A stretch of 64,000 bases of DNA from Cellulosimicrobium protaetiae (GTDB lineage Bacteria > Actinomycetota > Actinomycetes > Actinomycetales > Cellulomonadaceae), in the NCBI RefSeq assembly GCF_009708005.2, contig NZ_CP052757.1, positions 4,216,001-4,280,000 on the forward strand, written 5' to 3'. Positions within the stretch are counted from its first letter, which is position 1. Every line of letters starts with the position of its first letter. Below the pieces are notes generated by a model that ran no database searches, was not told where the DNA came from, and saw only the letters and a list, made by a program, of their open reading frames with translations. This document shows, piece by piece, positions 34,882 through 44,807 of this stretch. The position numbers were made by a program, and so were the translations under genes.

Positions 34882-35688
34882 TCAGTCCCAGGTGAGGGGG
34901 TCCAGGAAGAGGTGGAAGCGGAGCCGGTCGGCGTCGACCGGAGACCCGTAGAGCGACGGGAGCTGGTCCTGGATGTGCTGGGCCTCGTCCGGCCACGTGT
35001 CCTGCGCGCTCGCCAGCAGCAACGAGAGGTCGGCGTGCCGGTCGGCCACGCCGAGACGACCGAGGTCGACGAACCCGGAGACCTCGAGCGTCTCGGGGTC
35101 GAGCAGGACGTTGGGCAGGCAGAGGTCGCCGTGGCAGACCACCCGCTCGCTCGCCTCCTGCTCCAGGCGCACGGGCAGCTCGGTGGCGAGCTCGGCGAGG
35201 AGATGGTGGCCCTCCCGGCCCTCCTGCTCGGGGCGGAGGAACTCGGGGTGCACGGCGTCCCGGGCGACCACGTCCTGCGCCAGAGCCAACATGGTGCGCA
35301 GACCCCGGTCGAAGGGGCAGGCGTCCAGGGGGAGATCATGGAGCTCCCTGACAGCGGCCACGACGTTCGCCCAGGCTCTGCCGACCTGGTCGGGCCGGAC
35401 CTGGTCGGCGGGCACTCCAGGCACCGCGCCGGTCGTCAGGACCGCCCCGTCCGCGCTCTCGACCCATCCGAGCACCTGCGGTCCACGGACCCCGCGGTCG
35501 GCCGCCCACCGTGCGCGGTCTCGCTCGCCGGCCAGCTCGGCCATCTGGTCGACGCTCGCGACCTTCGCGTACCGAGCACCGTCCGCGCTCGCGAAGACGC
35601 GGGAGGACGACTCACCGCTGCCGACCTCGACCCAGTCCTCCGACGCCAGGGATCCGAGCGCGGAGGGGTCGCCCGTCGTCGTGCCCAT
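34882..35688 (-). CDS. Aminoglycoside phosphotransferase (APH(3')/(3'')-like)
   Basis: A 268-residue kinase of the APH family. The Brenner motif VCHGDLCLPNVLLDPETLE (catalytic Asp, metal Asn; about residues 183-201) and the second metal motif FVDLGRLGVADRHADLSLLL are close to those of aminoglycoside 3'- and 3''-phosphotransferases, more so than to generic choline-kinase-like relatives. The N-lobe Lys is in ARYAKVAS. ATP-dependent phosphorylation of an aminoglycoside is the likely reaction, but resistance is not proven. It sits on the same strand between tadC and the Flp pilin, where related genomes have no such gene. Its base use looks native. Confidence 0.82.
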   Translation of the reverse strand: MGTTTGDPSALGSLASEDWVEVGSGESSSRVFASADGARYAKVASVDQMAELAGERDRARWAADRGVRGPQVLGWVESADGAVLTTGAVPGVPADQVRPDQVGRAWANVVAAVRELHDLPLDACPFDRGLRTMLALAQDVVARDAVHPEFLRPEQEGREGHHLLAELATELPVRLEQEASERVVCHGDLCLPNVLLDPETLEVSGFVDLGRLGVADRHADLSLLLASAQDTWPDEAQHIQDQLPSLYGSPVDADRLRFHLFLDPLTWD

Positions 35689-35748
35689 GCACCCACCCTA
35701 GTGAGCCGGTCCGCCGGCCCGGAGCGACGCCGCACGGGACGGGAGCGA

Positions 35749-36372
35749 CTACCTGCCCAGCAGTCCCGACCCGAGCGAGACGAGGACCGGCACCAATCCG
35801 ACGAGCACGAACGCGGGGAGGAAGCACGCCCCGAGCGGGAGGACGAGGTGCACGGCGAGGCGCGCCGCGGCGGCCTTGGCGGCCGCGGTCCGGTCCTGTC
35901 GCGACGCCTGTGCCGCGGCACGCAGCGCGGGAGCGGGAGCTGCTCCGTGCAGCCAGGCCGGGCGCAGCGCGCGCTGCACGACCTCGAGCCGCGGCGGGGC
36001 ACCGGCCCAGGCCGCGTCCCACGAGGAGCCGAGGAGGAGGGCCGCACCGGCAGCGCGCAGCCCGGCGCCCTCGCGACCGCCGACGCACGACCCGACCACG
36101 TCCAGGACACGGGGCAGCGCAGCGCCGGCCCGGACCGCCGCCGCGAGGAGCTCGAGGAGCACGCCGGTCTCGACCACGGGCTCGGCGCGGTCCCGGCGTC
36201 CATGGCTCCCGCCCCCGGCGAACCGCCCACCCGCGCCGGCCGCGACGTCACGGCCGCCCGTGCTCTCCCCACGTCGGGCCACGCCGACGACCCGTCGCCC
36301 GACGGCGGAGCGCGCGAGCCACCACGGCGTCGTCGCGGCCAGGACCCATGCCGCCACCAGGAGCGCCGTCAC
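35749..36372 (-). CDS. tadC: TadC-like inner-membrane platform protein
   Basis: A 207-residue type II secretion F-domain protein. Hydrophobic segments at the N-terminus (ALLVAAWVLAATTPWWLA) and the C-terminus (VHLVLPLGACFLPAFVLVGLVPVLVSL) flank a helical cytoplasmic part (E-L-L-A-A-A-V-R-A-G-A-A-L-P-R-V-L). The GTG start overlaps the tadB stop as GTGA. With TadB it forms the membrane platform that couples the TadA ATPase to pilus assembly or secretion. Confidence 0.8.
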   Translation of the reverse strand: MTALLVAAWVLAATTPWWLARSAVGRRVVGVARRGESTGGRDVAAGAGGRFAGGGSHGRRDRAEPVVETGVLLELLAAAVRAGAALPRVLDVVGSCVGGREGAGLRAAGAALLLGSSWDAAWAGAPPRLEVVQRALRPAWLHGAAPAPALRAAAQASRQDRTAAAKAAAARLAVHLVLPLGACFLPAFVLVGLVPVLVSLGSGLLGR

Positions 36373-37019
36373 CCGTCCTCCCCCACGGAGCGCGCGCGCT
36401 CGACGAGCCGCGACGACCAGGCACGTCCCGCGAGCAGCAGGAGGAGGCCCAGCAGCACCCCGGCGGTCCCGAGGCCACCGTCGGTCGCGGTCCCGAGCGG
36501 GTCGGCGCCGAGGACGTACCCGAGCAGGACCCCGACGGCCGGGAGCCACAGGAGCACGCGCGCGGTCGTCCGCGGCCCGGCGAGCGCGGCGTCACGCTCC
36601 GCGCGGGCCTCGGCGTCCGCGGCGACGGAGGCCGCGACCTCGTCGAGCACCGACGCGAGCGGCGCACCGACCTCGACCGCCAGGCGGCAGGCGGCCGCGA
36701 GGGCGTGCGCCGTCGCGAGCCCGCCCACGTGCGGCGCGAGGTCGGCGACCCGGGGCACGCCGGCGTCGTCTACCCGCACCCCGACCGCCCTCTCCCAGGC
36801 GGCGCCGGGCGCGGCGCCGGACCGCAGGAGCGAACCCACCTGCGTGACGACGACCCGCACGAGCTCCGGCACGCCCGGCGCCCGCGTCCGCCGTCGGAGG
36901 GACGACGGCCGACCCGCGCGCCGCGGCGACGGACCGACGACCGTGCGCGCCGACCGACCTCCCCGTGCGACCGCGCACCAGACCGCGACCCCGACGAGCA
37001 CCCCCACGAGCACCGTCAC
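36369..37019 (-). CDS. tadB: TadB-like inner-membrane platform protein
   Basis: A 216-residue F-domain protein: N-terminal helix (VLVGVLVGVAVWCAVA), central helical region (L-L-R-S-G-A-A-P-G-A-A-W-E-R-A, L-A-V-E-V-G-A-P-L-A-S-V-L-D-E-V-A), and two C-terminal helices (VLLWLPAVGVLLGYVLGADP and GLGTAGVLLGLLLLLAG). The GTG at 37019, with GAGG six bases upstream, starts seven bases after the tadA stop. Confidence 0.78.
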   Translation of the reverse strand: MTVLVGVLVGVAVWCAVARGGRSARTVVGPSPRRAGRPSSLRRRTRAPGVPELVRVVVTQVGSLLRSGAAPGAAWERAVGVRVDDAGVPRVADLAPHVGGLATAHALAAACRLAVEVGAPLASVLDEVAASVAADAEARAERDAALAGPRTTARVLLWLPAVGVLLGYVLGADPLGTATDGGLGTAGVLLGLLLLLAGRAWSSRLVERARSVGEDG

Positions 37020-37026
37020 GTCGACC

Positions 37027-38385
37027 TCACACCGACCACCGGCCCACGAGCTCGTCCCAGGCCGGGCCCTCGACGGGCCCGGTGACGTGCCCAGCAACGG
37101 GCCTGGCGACAGGCACAGCGACAGGCACGGCGACGGGAACGGCGACGGGAACGGCGAGTGGACCCCCGAAGGGCCCTCCGACGGGCACGGCGGCGACGCC
37201 CGGCGACCACCCCGACCGCCCCGGCGCCCCGTCCCACGACCCCGCGACGTCGACGCGCAGCCCGCGCTGCTCGTCGCCGCGCACGAGCCCGATCTGGGCG
37301 AGCACGCGCCGGGTCGTGCCGCCCGCACGTACCCGGCGCAGGTGCAGCACGACGTCGAGGCCGCCGACGGCCTGGGCCGCCACGGCGGCGCGGTCCATCC
37401 CCGCGAGCGCCGCCAACGCCTCGAGCCGGGCGGGGATCACCTCGACGTCGTTGGCGTGGATGGTCGCCAGCCCACCCTCGTGACCGGTGTTGAGCGCCAT
37501 GAGCACCTCGCGCACCTCGGCGCCGCGGCACTCGCCCAGCACGATGCGGTCGGGGCGCATCCGCAGCGCGGCGCGCACGAGGTCGGCGAGGTCGACGCTG
37601 CCGGCGCCCTCGACGTTCGGCCGCCGGGCGGTGAGCGGGACGACGTGCGGGTGGTCGGGGTCGAGCTCGCGCGCTTCCTCCACGCACACGATGCGCTCGT
37701 CGGGCGGGACGAGCGCGAGCAGCGCGGCGAGCAGCGTCGTCTTGCCGGTCCCGGTCCCGCCGGACACGAGGACGCTCGCGCGGCGGGCGACGAGCCCGCG
37801 CAGGACCGGCTCCCACGCGCGCGGGACCGTGCCGGACGCGACGAGGTCGGCCAGCCCGAACGTCCGCGTCCGCAGCACGCGCAACGAGATCACGGCCCCT
37901 TCCCCGCACACGGGTGCCACCACGGCGTGCAGCCGCGTCCCGTCCGGGAGCCGCGCGTCGACGACCGGCGAGGCGTCGTCGAGACGCTGCCCGCCCGCCG
38001 CGGCGAGCCGGACGGCCAGCGACCGGACTGCCTCCGGCCCGCCGAGCGGGACGACGACCCGTTCGAGACCGGCGCCGCGGTCGACCCAGACCTCCTCCGG
38101 CCCGTTGACGAGCACGTCGGTCACGCCCGGCTCGTCGAGGTAGCGCTGGAGCGGACCGGCACCGAAGATCTCCGCGTGCGCCGTGCGGGTCAGCTCGCGC
38201 AGCGCGGTCGCGCCGAGCACCCGCCCGGACGCCCGCAGCGCGTCGGCGACGGCCACGTCGTCCGGCGCCGCGACCGCACCGGCACCGTGCTCGGCGCCGG
38301 CCCTGACGAGTCGCTCCCGGACGCCGTCGAGCAACGGACCGCGCCCTCGCTCGGTCCGGCCCGGGGCAGGTTCCCGTCTGCTCAC
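37027..38385 (-). CDS. tadA: TadA/CpaF-family secretion ATPase
   Basis: A 452-residue hexameric ATPase powering the tad apparatus. Walker A is SGGTGTGKTT (about residues 215-224), the Asp box VEEARELD, Walker B PDRIVLGECRG, and the His box HEGGLATIHAN. The N-terminal domain carries F-G-A-G-P-L-Q-R-Y-L-D-E-P-G-V-T-D-V-L-V-N-G-P. The GTG start overlaps the tadZ stop (GTGA). The C-terminal 60 residues are low complexity (AVPVAVPVAVPVAVPVA), produced by a short tandem repeat around 37090-37170, and look like recent slippage. Confidence 0.92.
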   Translation of the reverse strand: MSRREPAPGRTERGRGPLLDGVRERLVRAGAEHGAGAVAAPDDVAVADALRASGRVLGATALRELTRTAHAEIFGAGPLQRYLDEPGVTDVLVNGPEEVWVDRGAGLERVVVPLGGPEAVRSLAVRLAAAGGQRLDDASPVVDARLPDGTRLHAVVAPVCGEGAVISLRVLRTRTFGLADLVASGTVPRAWEPVLRGLVARRASVLVSGGTGTGKTTLLAALLALVPPDERIVCVEEARELDPDHPHVVPLTARRPNVEGAGSVDLADLVRAALRMRPDRIVLGECRGAEVREVLMALNTGHEGGLATIHANDVEVIPARLEALAALAGMDRAAVAAQAVGGLDVVLHLRRVRAGGTTRRVLAQIGLVRGDEQRGLRVDVAGSWDGAPGRSGWSPGVAAVPVGGPFGGPLAVPVAVPVAVPVAVPVARPVAGHVTGPVEGPAWDELVGRWSV

Positions 38386-39098
38386 CGACCGCTCCCCAGG
38401 TACCGCTCCGCGAGCTCCCGACCCGCGCGGACGACCGGCCCGCGCCCGACGCACGGTCCTTGACCGCGCTCGATCGCGCCCGCGAGCGCCCGGTCCCAGC
38501 CGACGATCGTGGCGACGTCCAGCCCGACGGCGTCCGCGACCTCCCCGCCGGACAACCGCCCCGGGGCCGGCCGGCGCAGGACGAGCGCTGCCGGGCCGAC
38601 GAGTCGGTCGCGCACCGCGGCGGCGCCCGCGACGCCGGCCACGTCGAGCGGCGTCACGACCAGCACCTCGTCGCACGCCCCGAGCAGGCCCGCGGCAGCG
38701 GCGCCCGTGCCGAGCGCGGCCCGGTCGACGTCGAGGACGAGCACCCCCGACCGGGCCGACGTGACCTCGGCGAGCGCCGCCACGACGTCCGCGAGCGCCG
38801 CGGGCTCCGGGCCGCCACCGCGCTCGGTGCTGACGACCGGGACCGTGCCCCACCGGGGCAGGCGCACGAGCAGGTCCTCGCCGTCGAGCCGTCCGCGCGC
38901 GTCGGCGAGGTCGGGCCAGCGCACGCCCGGGTCCTGCTCGACGCCGAGGAGGACGTCGAGGCCCCCGCCCACGAGCGCGACGTCCACCAGGCACGTGGGT
39001 GCGCGGCGTCGGGCCGCCGCACGGGCGAGCGAGGAGGCCACGACGCTCGCCCCCGCCCCGCCGCGTGCACCGACCACCGCTACGACCGCACCGCCCAT
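38382..39098 (-). CDS. CpaE/TadZ-like P-loop protein (deviant Walker)
   Basis: A 238-residue MinD/ParA-like protein that opens the tad operon. The P-loop reads GARGGAGASVVASSLA, without the Lys found in MinD (K-G-G-x-G-K-T/S), which is typical of the helicase/secretion CpaE-like family (Rv3660c). Later V-S-T-E-R-G and V-L-D-V-D-R-A correspond to the switch and Walker B regions. It probably positions the secretion machine at a pole or septum. ATG at 39098 is preceded by GGGGGAGGA. Divergent from the HAD-IB gene. Confidence 0.85.
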   Translation of the reverse strand: MGGAVVAVVGARGGAGASVVASSLARAAARRRAPTCLVDVALVGGGLDVLLGVEQDPGVRWPDLADARGRLDGEDLLVRLPRWGTVPVVSTERGGGPEPAALADVVAALAEVTSARSGVLVLDVDRAALGTGAAAAGLLGACDEVLVVTPLDVAGVAGAAAVRDRLVGPAALVLRRPAPGRLSGGEVADAVGLDVATIVGWDRALAGAIERGQGPCVGRGPVVRAGRELAERYLGSGR

Positions 39099-39242
39099 CG
39101 CGTCCTCCCCCTGCCGTCCGTGGACCGCGGCCCACCCTGCCGTGACGGGCCGGGCGTCGTCGGGCCGCCCGCGCGACCTGTGGACGGGCGCCCCGGCGAG
39201 CGCTCCTGTGGACGGCCACGATCCGCGGCTAGGCTCGCGACC

Positions 39243-40067
39243 GTGACCCCGCTCCCGGACCCGACGAATCCCACCGGATCGCCACGCGCCGGCCGGGTCG
39301 CCGCGTTCTTCGACCTGGACAAGACGATCATCGCGACGTCGTCGGCCGCGGCGTTCTCCCGGCCGTTCTTCGCCGGCGGCCTCATCAACCGCGGGGACGT
39401 GCTGCGCAGCGCGTACGCGCACTTCCTCTTCATGGTCGGCGGGGCCGACGCGGACCAGACCGAGCGGATGCGCGCGCACCTGTCGAGCCTCGTGACCGGC
39501 TGGGACGTCGCCACGGTGTCGCGCATCGTGGAGGAGACGCTGCACGAGCACATCGACCCCGTCGTCTACGCGGAGGCGGTCGAGCTCATCGAGTCCCACC
39601 ACGAGCACGGGCACGACGTCGTCATCGTGTCCGCATCAGGGAGCGAGGTCGTCGAGCCCATCGCGGCGGTGCTGGGCGCCGACCACGCGATCTCGTCGCG
39701 CATGGCCGTCGAGGACGGCCGGTACACGGGCGCGATCGACTTCTACGCGTACGGCGAGAACAAGGCCCTCGCGCTCCGCGAGCTCGCCGAGCGCGAGGGG
39801 TACGACCTGGAGGCGAGCTACGCCTACTCCGACTCCGTGACCGACGCCCCCATGCTGGGCGCCGTCGGGCACGCGTTCGTCGTCAACCCCGACCGGACGC
39901 TGCGCCGGCTCGCCGCGGAGCACGGCTGGGGCGCCCTGACCTTCTCGAAGCCCGTCGCCCTGCGGTCGCACCTCGCCGGGTCGACGCCGGCCCTCGCCGC
40001 GGCGGGGGTCGTCGCGCTCGGCGTCGTGGCCTGGCTGGTGTGGCGCGCGCTGCGCCGCCGGGGCTGA
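39243..40067 (+). CDS. HAD-IB family phosphatase, membrane-anchored
   Basis: A 274-residue HAD-superfamily IB (SerB-like) hydrolase. Motif I is FFDLDKTII (nucleophile and acid Asp, about 25-33), motif II VIVSASGSEVVEP, and motif III YSDSVTDAPML. The C-terminus has one hydrophobic helix (ALAAAGVVALGVVAWLVW) that should tether it to the membrane. The orthologous gene (Rv3661 type) is divergent from the CpaE-like gene in mycobacteria, the same as here. Start is the GTG at 39243; a leaderless or weak-RBS start is possible. Confidence 0.88.
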   Translation: MTPLPDPTNPTGSPRAGRVAAFFDLDKTIIATSSAAAFSRPFFAGGLINRGDVLRSAYAHFLFMVGGADADQTERMRAHLSSLVTGWDVATVSRIVEETLHEHIDPVVYAEAVELIESHHEHGHDVVIVSASGSEVVEPIAAVLGADHAISSRMAVEDGRYTGAIDFYAYGENKALALRELAEREGYDLEASYAYSDSVTDAPMLGAVGHAFVVNPDRTLRRLAAEHGWGALTFSKPVALRSHLAGSTPALAAAGVVALGVVAWLVWRALRRRG

Positions 40068-40398
40068 GCGCGGACGGCCGATCCGGACCTCCTGGACCAA
40101 CCGCACCGTCGTGTTCGAACGGTCGTAGAACAGGGTGTGGAAGTCGGGGCCGACGGGTTGCGATCCCCTCCCGCCCGGGCTGTGATGGAGAGACAACAGC
40201 ATCGCGGCGGTACCCACGCGCTGGAAGTCCACGTAGGGACTCGCTGACCGGACGGGACCCGGCCACGACGGCCACCCCGGACCGTTGCAGCGGACACGGT
40301 TGCACGCCTGATAGCCGCCACGATGCTGGCGGGACGGCGCTCCTGAGGGGGCGCCGTCGTCGTGCCGGGCGCGTGGTCGCCGCGCGATACTGGGGCCC
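40068..40398. other. 331-base gap upstream of malic enzyme, unassigned
   Basis: No gene was recognised. On the minus strand a short frame (about 40080-40200) could encode an M-L-L-S-L-H-H-S peptide, but nothing supports it. The stretch is less GC-extreme than its neighbours. It holds a clear hairpin at 40333-40358 and could contain a small RNA or a long leader. Confidence 0.4.
40333..40358. terminator. Hairpin before malic enzyme
   Basis: GACGGCGC (40333-40340) and GCGCCGTC (40351-40358) form a perfect 8-bp stem with a ten-base loop, 40 bases before the malic enzyme start. It could terminate the HAD transcript or act as an attenuator. Confidence 0.5.
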
Positions 40399-41781
<1,383 letters not shown>

Positions 41782-41935
41782 CCCAAAGCGGCGAACGAGA
41801 TCGAAACGGCGTTGCCCTAGCGTTGCACCGGCATGGAGGGCCTATAGTGGTCGTCGATCAGAGCAAACCAGCCACCTTGCCAAACCGGTCGGCTGATGCC
41901 CGAGACTTTTCGCACGCGATACGCAAGGAAGGCGC

Positions 41936-43252
41936 ATGCTCGAGTCGCTCTCATTGAAGAATTTCAAGAGCTTTGCTAATGCCAGAATTCCCTTGGCTCC
42001 GTTCACGCTCGTGATTGGAGCGAACGGAGCAGGCAAGAGCAACTTCTTTGACGCATTGCGGCTGCTTCGTGCAATTGGCGAGGGGCGGTCCGTACGAGAT
42101 GCACTTGAGGGCCACGCCCTCCCTGGCGCCACGACAGCGACAGCAGTCGCCGGCGTAAGGGGTGGGGCAGGCGCGATAACACATTTCCTTAGCGGCTCGC
42201 AGATATTCTCCATCTCGGCGATCATTCGGAATGGCTACACGCGAATTCAGTACGACGTAGAAATTGACGCCTCCAAGTATCGAGTGGTAAACGAGGAGCT
42301 GCGGTCATCATCACACGCCGGCAGCTATGTCTTCTCCACGAAGCCCGACACTGGCCCACTGGATCAACTTGAAGAGTCACCGGTCATAACCGCCCGATTC
42401 CACAAAATGAGCCGCGGACTAAACCCGCGTCGCGACTTCTCCCCGCATGAGTTCATCTTGAGCCAGTTCACCGGAAGGCGCGCCGAGTCGCGCGCGAACG
42501 AAGAGGTCGCAGACTTGGTCCGCGAGGAGTTCGCCGCGATTACTCCGCTGGAACTTCGCCCTGAAGTCCTTCGCCAGTATTCCCCTCGAGGTAGGGCTGA
42601 CCTCGGCGAGCACGGAGAAAACTTTGCATCGGTTGTGGCGAACCTTTGGGACCGGGCAAATGCACCGCAGTTCCGATTCGTCTCCGAAAGCGGCAGATCG
42701 CAGTTGGAGGAATTTGTAGACTCAGATGCGCGGGACTCGATGGCGGCGCTAAAGTCGTGGCTCGGAGAGATCACCCCGCGAACCATCACAGAGGTCCTCA
42801 CACAGCAGACGCCCACAGGGGAAGTTATCTTTGCTGTGCGGGAGGAGCCCTACGATGATCCAATTGCGGCCCCCTCACTTTCGGACGGAACGCTGCGCTT
42901 CGCCGCGTTGGCCCTTGTGGCCACTGCCACTCCAGGGCGCCGCGCACTGGTCGTCGAGGAGATTGAGAACGGAATTAATCCTTCGAGAGTCGCCCTGCTT
43001 GTTCAGATGCTTGAGCAGGCAACGGCCGATTCACAGGTGCAGGTGATCGCGTCGAGCCACAGTCCGGCCGTCCTCGACTACGCCGGTGAGCGCGCGGTTG
43101 AATCCGCCGTTGTGATCGGATGGGATGAGGAAAATCAGTCATCACGCCCTGTGCTGATCAAGAGTCTTCCCAGCTTCGAAGAAGTCCGGAAGCACGAATC
43201 GCTTGGTGATTTACAGGTAGAGGGCTGGCTCCAACTTGCGGCAGGAATGTGA
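41936..43252 (+). CDS. AAA family (ABC/OLD-like) ATPase, AT-rich
   Basis: A 438-residue AAA_21/OLD-like ATPase. Walker A is GANGAGKSN (residues 28-36), the signature LSDGTLRF, Walker B ALVVEEIENGINPSRV and the switch His SSHSPAVLD near the C-terminus. Such ATPases are the sensor or motor half of two-gene phage-defence pairs (RloAB, PARIS, AbiL-like). Codon use and G+C are markedly lower than in all neighbours, indicating recent transfer. The ATG follows AAGGAAGG; a -10-like TATAGT lies at 41843. It overlaps the next gene (GTGA or TGATG), so the two form one operon. Confidence 0.85.
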   Translation: MLESLSLKNFKSFANARIPLAPFTLVIGANGAGKSNFFDALRLLRAIGEGRSVRDALEGHALPGATTATAVAGVRGGAGAITHFLSGSQIFSISAIIRNGYTRIQYDVEIDASKYRVVNEELRSSSHAGSYVFSTKPDTGPLDQLEESPVITARFHKMSRGLNPRRDFSPHEFILSQFTGRRAESRANEEVADLVREEFAAITPLELRPEVLRQYSPRGRADLGEHGENFASVVANLWDRANAPQFRFVSESGRSQLEEFVDSDARDSMAALKSWLGEITPRTITEVLTQQTPTGEVIFAVREEPYDDPIAAPSLSDGTLRFAALALVATATPGRRALVVEEIENGINPSRVALLVQMLEQATADSQVQVIASSHSPAVLDYAGERAVESAVVIGWDEENQSSRPVLIKSLPSFEEVRKHESLGDLQVEGWLQLAAGM

Positions 43253-43842
43253 TGTCCTTTCGAGTCTTCGTCGTTTGTGAGGACCACACACTCGATCAGT
43301 ATGTCGCAAAGCCGGTTATTGAGGCTCTGCTTGGTCATCTTGGAAAGCCGCGATCGCAGGTGAAGGTCGTATCCAATCCCAGGCTGAACGGCATTGGGGA
43401 CGTGGAGGCGCAATTTGAGAGCATCGCCACACGATATGCGGCCATTGGCGATCTACTTATTTTTGCGCTGGATCTTGACTGCTGCGATGGGCAGGAAGGC
43501 CGCAAGAACCGTCGGCACTCCTTTGACGAGAAGATTGCAAAGTTGCCGTCGAATGTCTTGGGAAAAGTCGTGGTAGTGCTCGCGGTTCAAGAACTTGAGG
43601 TCTGGGCACTGTGGGGTTCTCGCAGCAAGCTCAACGCGCAATGGAGTGCAGTTCGCGCGGAGAGGGACCCCAAAGAACTGTACTTTGATGGGATGACGAC
43701 GGACGCGGACAGCAAGTTTCCGGGCAAGGGTCGGGCGCGATTGATCACGGAGAGCCTTGCAGCGGGATGGCAGTCCTTGGCCACGGGGTGCCCTGAACTG
43801 GGCGATTTGGAATCGCAGCTTCGGGCACGGTTCGCCGCGTGA
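43249..43842 (+). CDS. TOPRIM-like effector, partner of AAA ATPase
   Basis: A 197-residue protein. The pattern FVVCEDHTLDQYV (acid after the first strand) and IFALDLDCCDGQ (a D-x-D later) suits a TOPRIM-type nuclease fold as in DUF4276/RloB/AriB-like proteins. It is not a confident family match. The start is either GTG at 43249 or ATG at 43252, both overlapping the ATPase stop. Composition is AT-rich like the ATPase gene. Likely the effector or nuclease of a two-gene defence locus; this is inference from pairing and motif. Confidence 0.7.
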   Translation: MMSFRVFVVCEDHTLDQYVAKPVIEALLGHLGKPRSQVKVVSNPRLNGIGDVEAQFESIATRYAAIGDLLIFALDLDCCDGQEGRKNRRHSFDEKIAKLPSNVLGKVVVVLAVQELEVWALWGSRSKLNAQWSAVRAERDPKELYFDGMTTDADSKFPGKGRARLITESLAAGWQSLATGCPELGDLESQLRARFAA

Positions 43843-43889
43843 GCGGGGCAACGAAGCCATCACCGTCACATCGTTGACTAGGGGTTAGT

Positions 43890-44723
43890 ATGCAGCGCGT
43901 CACCACCCGTAACGCCGCGTTCCAGCAGTGGGAGGCGCTGCTCACCAACCGCACCAAGCGGCACCGCGCGGGCGAGACGCTCGTCCAGGGGGTGCGCCCG
44001 ATCACGCTCGCCGTCGAGTCGGGCTGGACCGTGCGGACGTGGCTCGTCGACGCGGACCGGTCGCTGTCGAGCTGGGCGCACGCGATGCTCGACCGGGTGC
44101 GTACCCAGCGGTTCGCCGTGTCGTCGGAGCTGATGCGCGAGCTCGGCGGCAAGGAGGACGACGCGCCCGAGCTGCTCGCGATCGTCGCGACGCCGCCCGA
44201 CGACCTGGGTCGGATCGCCGCGGATGGCCGCGACTCGGGGGACGACACCGCGTTCCTCGGCGTCGTGCTCGACCGGCCCACGAGCCCAGGGAACGTCGGG
44301 ACGGTCGCGCGGTCGCTCGACGCGTTCGGGGGCCGCGGCCTGATCGTCGCGGGGCACGCCGCGGACCCGTACGACCCGCGCGCCGTGCGCGCCAGCACCG
44401 GCTCGATCTTCTCCGTGCCGACGGTCCGCGTCCCCGCGGGCCGCGACGTCCTCGACTGGGTCGCCGCACAGCGCTCCGCCGGGGTCCCGCTGACCCTGCT
44501 CGGGACGGACGAGCACGGCGACGTCGAGCTCGCCGAGCACGACCTCACCGGCCCGACGCTCGTCCTCACCGGCAACGAGACGACCGGTCTCAGCGCGGGC
44601 TGGCGCGAGGCCTGCGACGTCATGGTGAGCATCCCCATGCTCGGCACGGCGAGCTCGCTCAACGCCGCGAGCGCCACCACCGTCGTGCTCTACGAGGCCG
44701 TGCGCCAGCGCCGGGCGCGCTGA
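43890..44723 (+). CDS. TrmH/SpoU-family RNA 2'-O-methyltransferase
   Basis: A 277-residue SPOUT methyltransferase. The N-terminal substrate-binding region is followed by the three SpoU motifs: DRPTSPGNVGTVARSLDAFG (about 131-150), LVLTGNETTGLSAGW and IPMLGTASSLNAASATTVVLYE at the C-terminus, which form the knotted SAM site. It methylates a ribose in rRNA or tRNA; the target nucleotide is not predictable. G+C is back to the genome level, so the AT-rich island ends within the short gap before it. Confidence 0.9.
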   Translation: MQRVTTRNAAFQQWEALLTNRTKRHRAGETLVQGVRPITLAVESGWTVRTWLVDADRSLSSWAHAMLDRVRTQRFAVSSELMRELGGKEDDAPELLAIVATPPDDLGRIAADGRDSGDDTAFLGVVLDRPTSPGNVGTVARSLDAFGGRGLIVAGHAADPYDPRAVRASTGSIFSVPTVRVPAGRDVLDWVAAQRSAGVPLTLLGTDEHGDVELAEHDLTGPTLVLTGNETTGLSAGWREACDVMVSIPMLGTASSLNAASATTVVLYEAVRQRRAR

Positions 44724-44807
44724 CGCGGGCTGGCTCCGGGTCCGCGCGCGCGGCGCGGTTCCCACCCTCGGGGCATTTGCGAGCGATCCCGCCGAATAGT
44801 GGACCTC

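Noticed and set aside
40095-40135. A possible tRNA T-arm around GTGTTCGAACGG
   Set aside because: No acceptor stem, D-arm or anticodon arm can be arranged around it on either strand.
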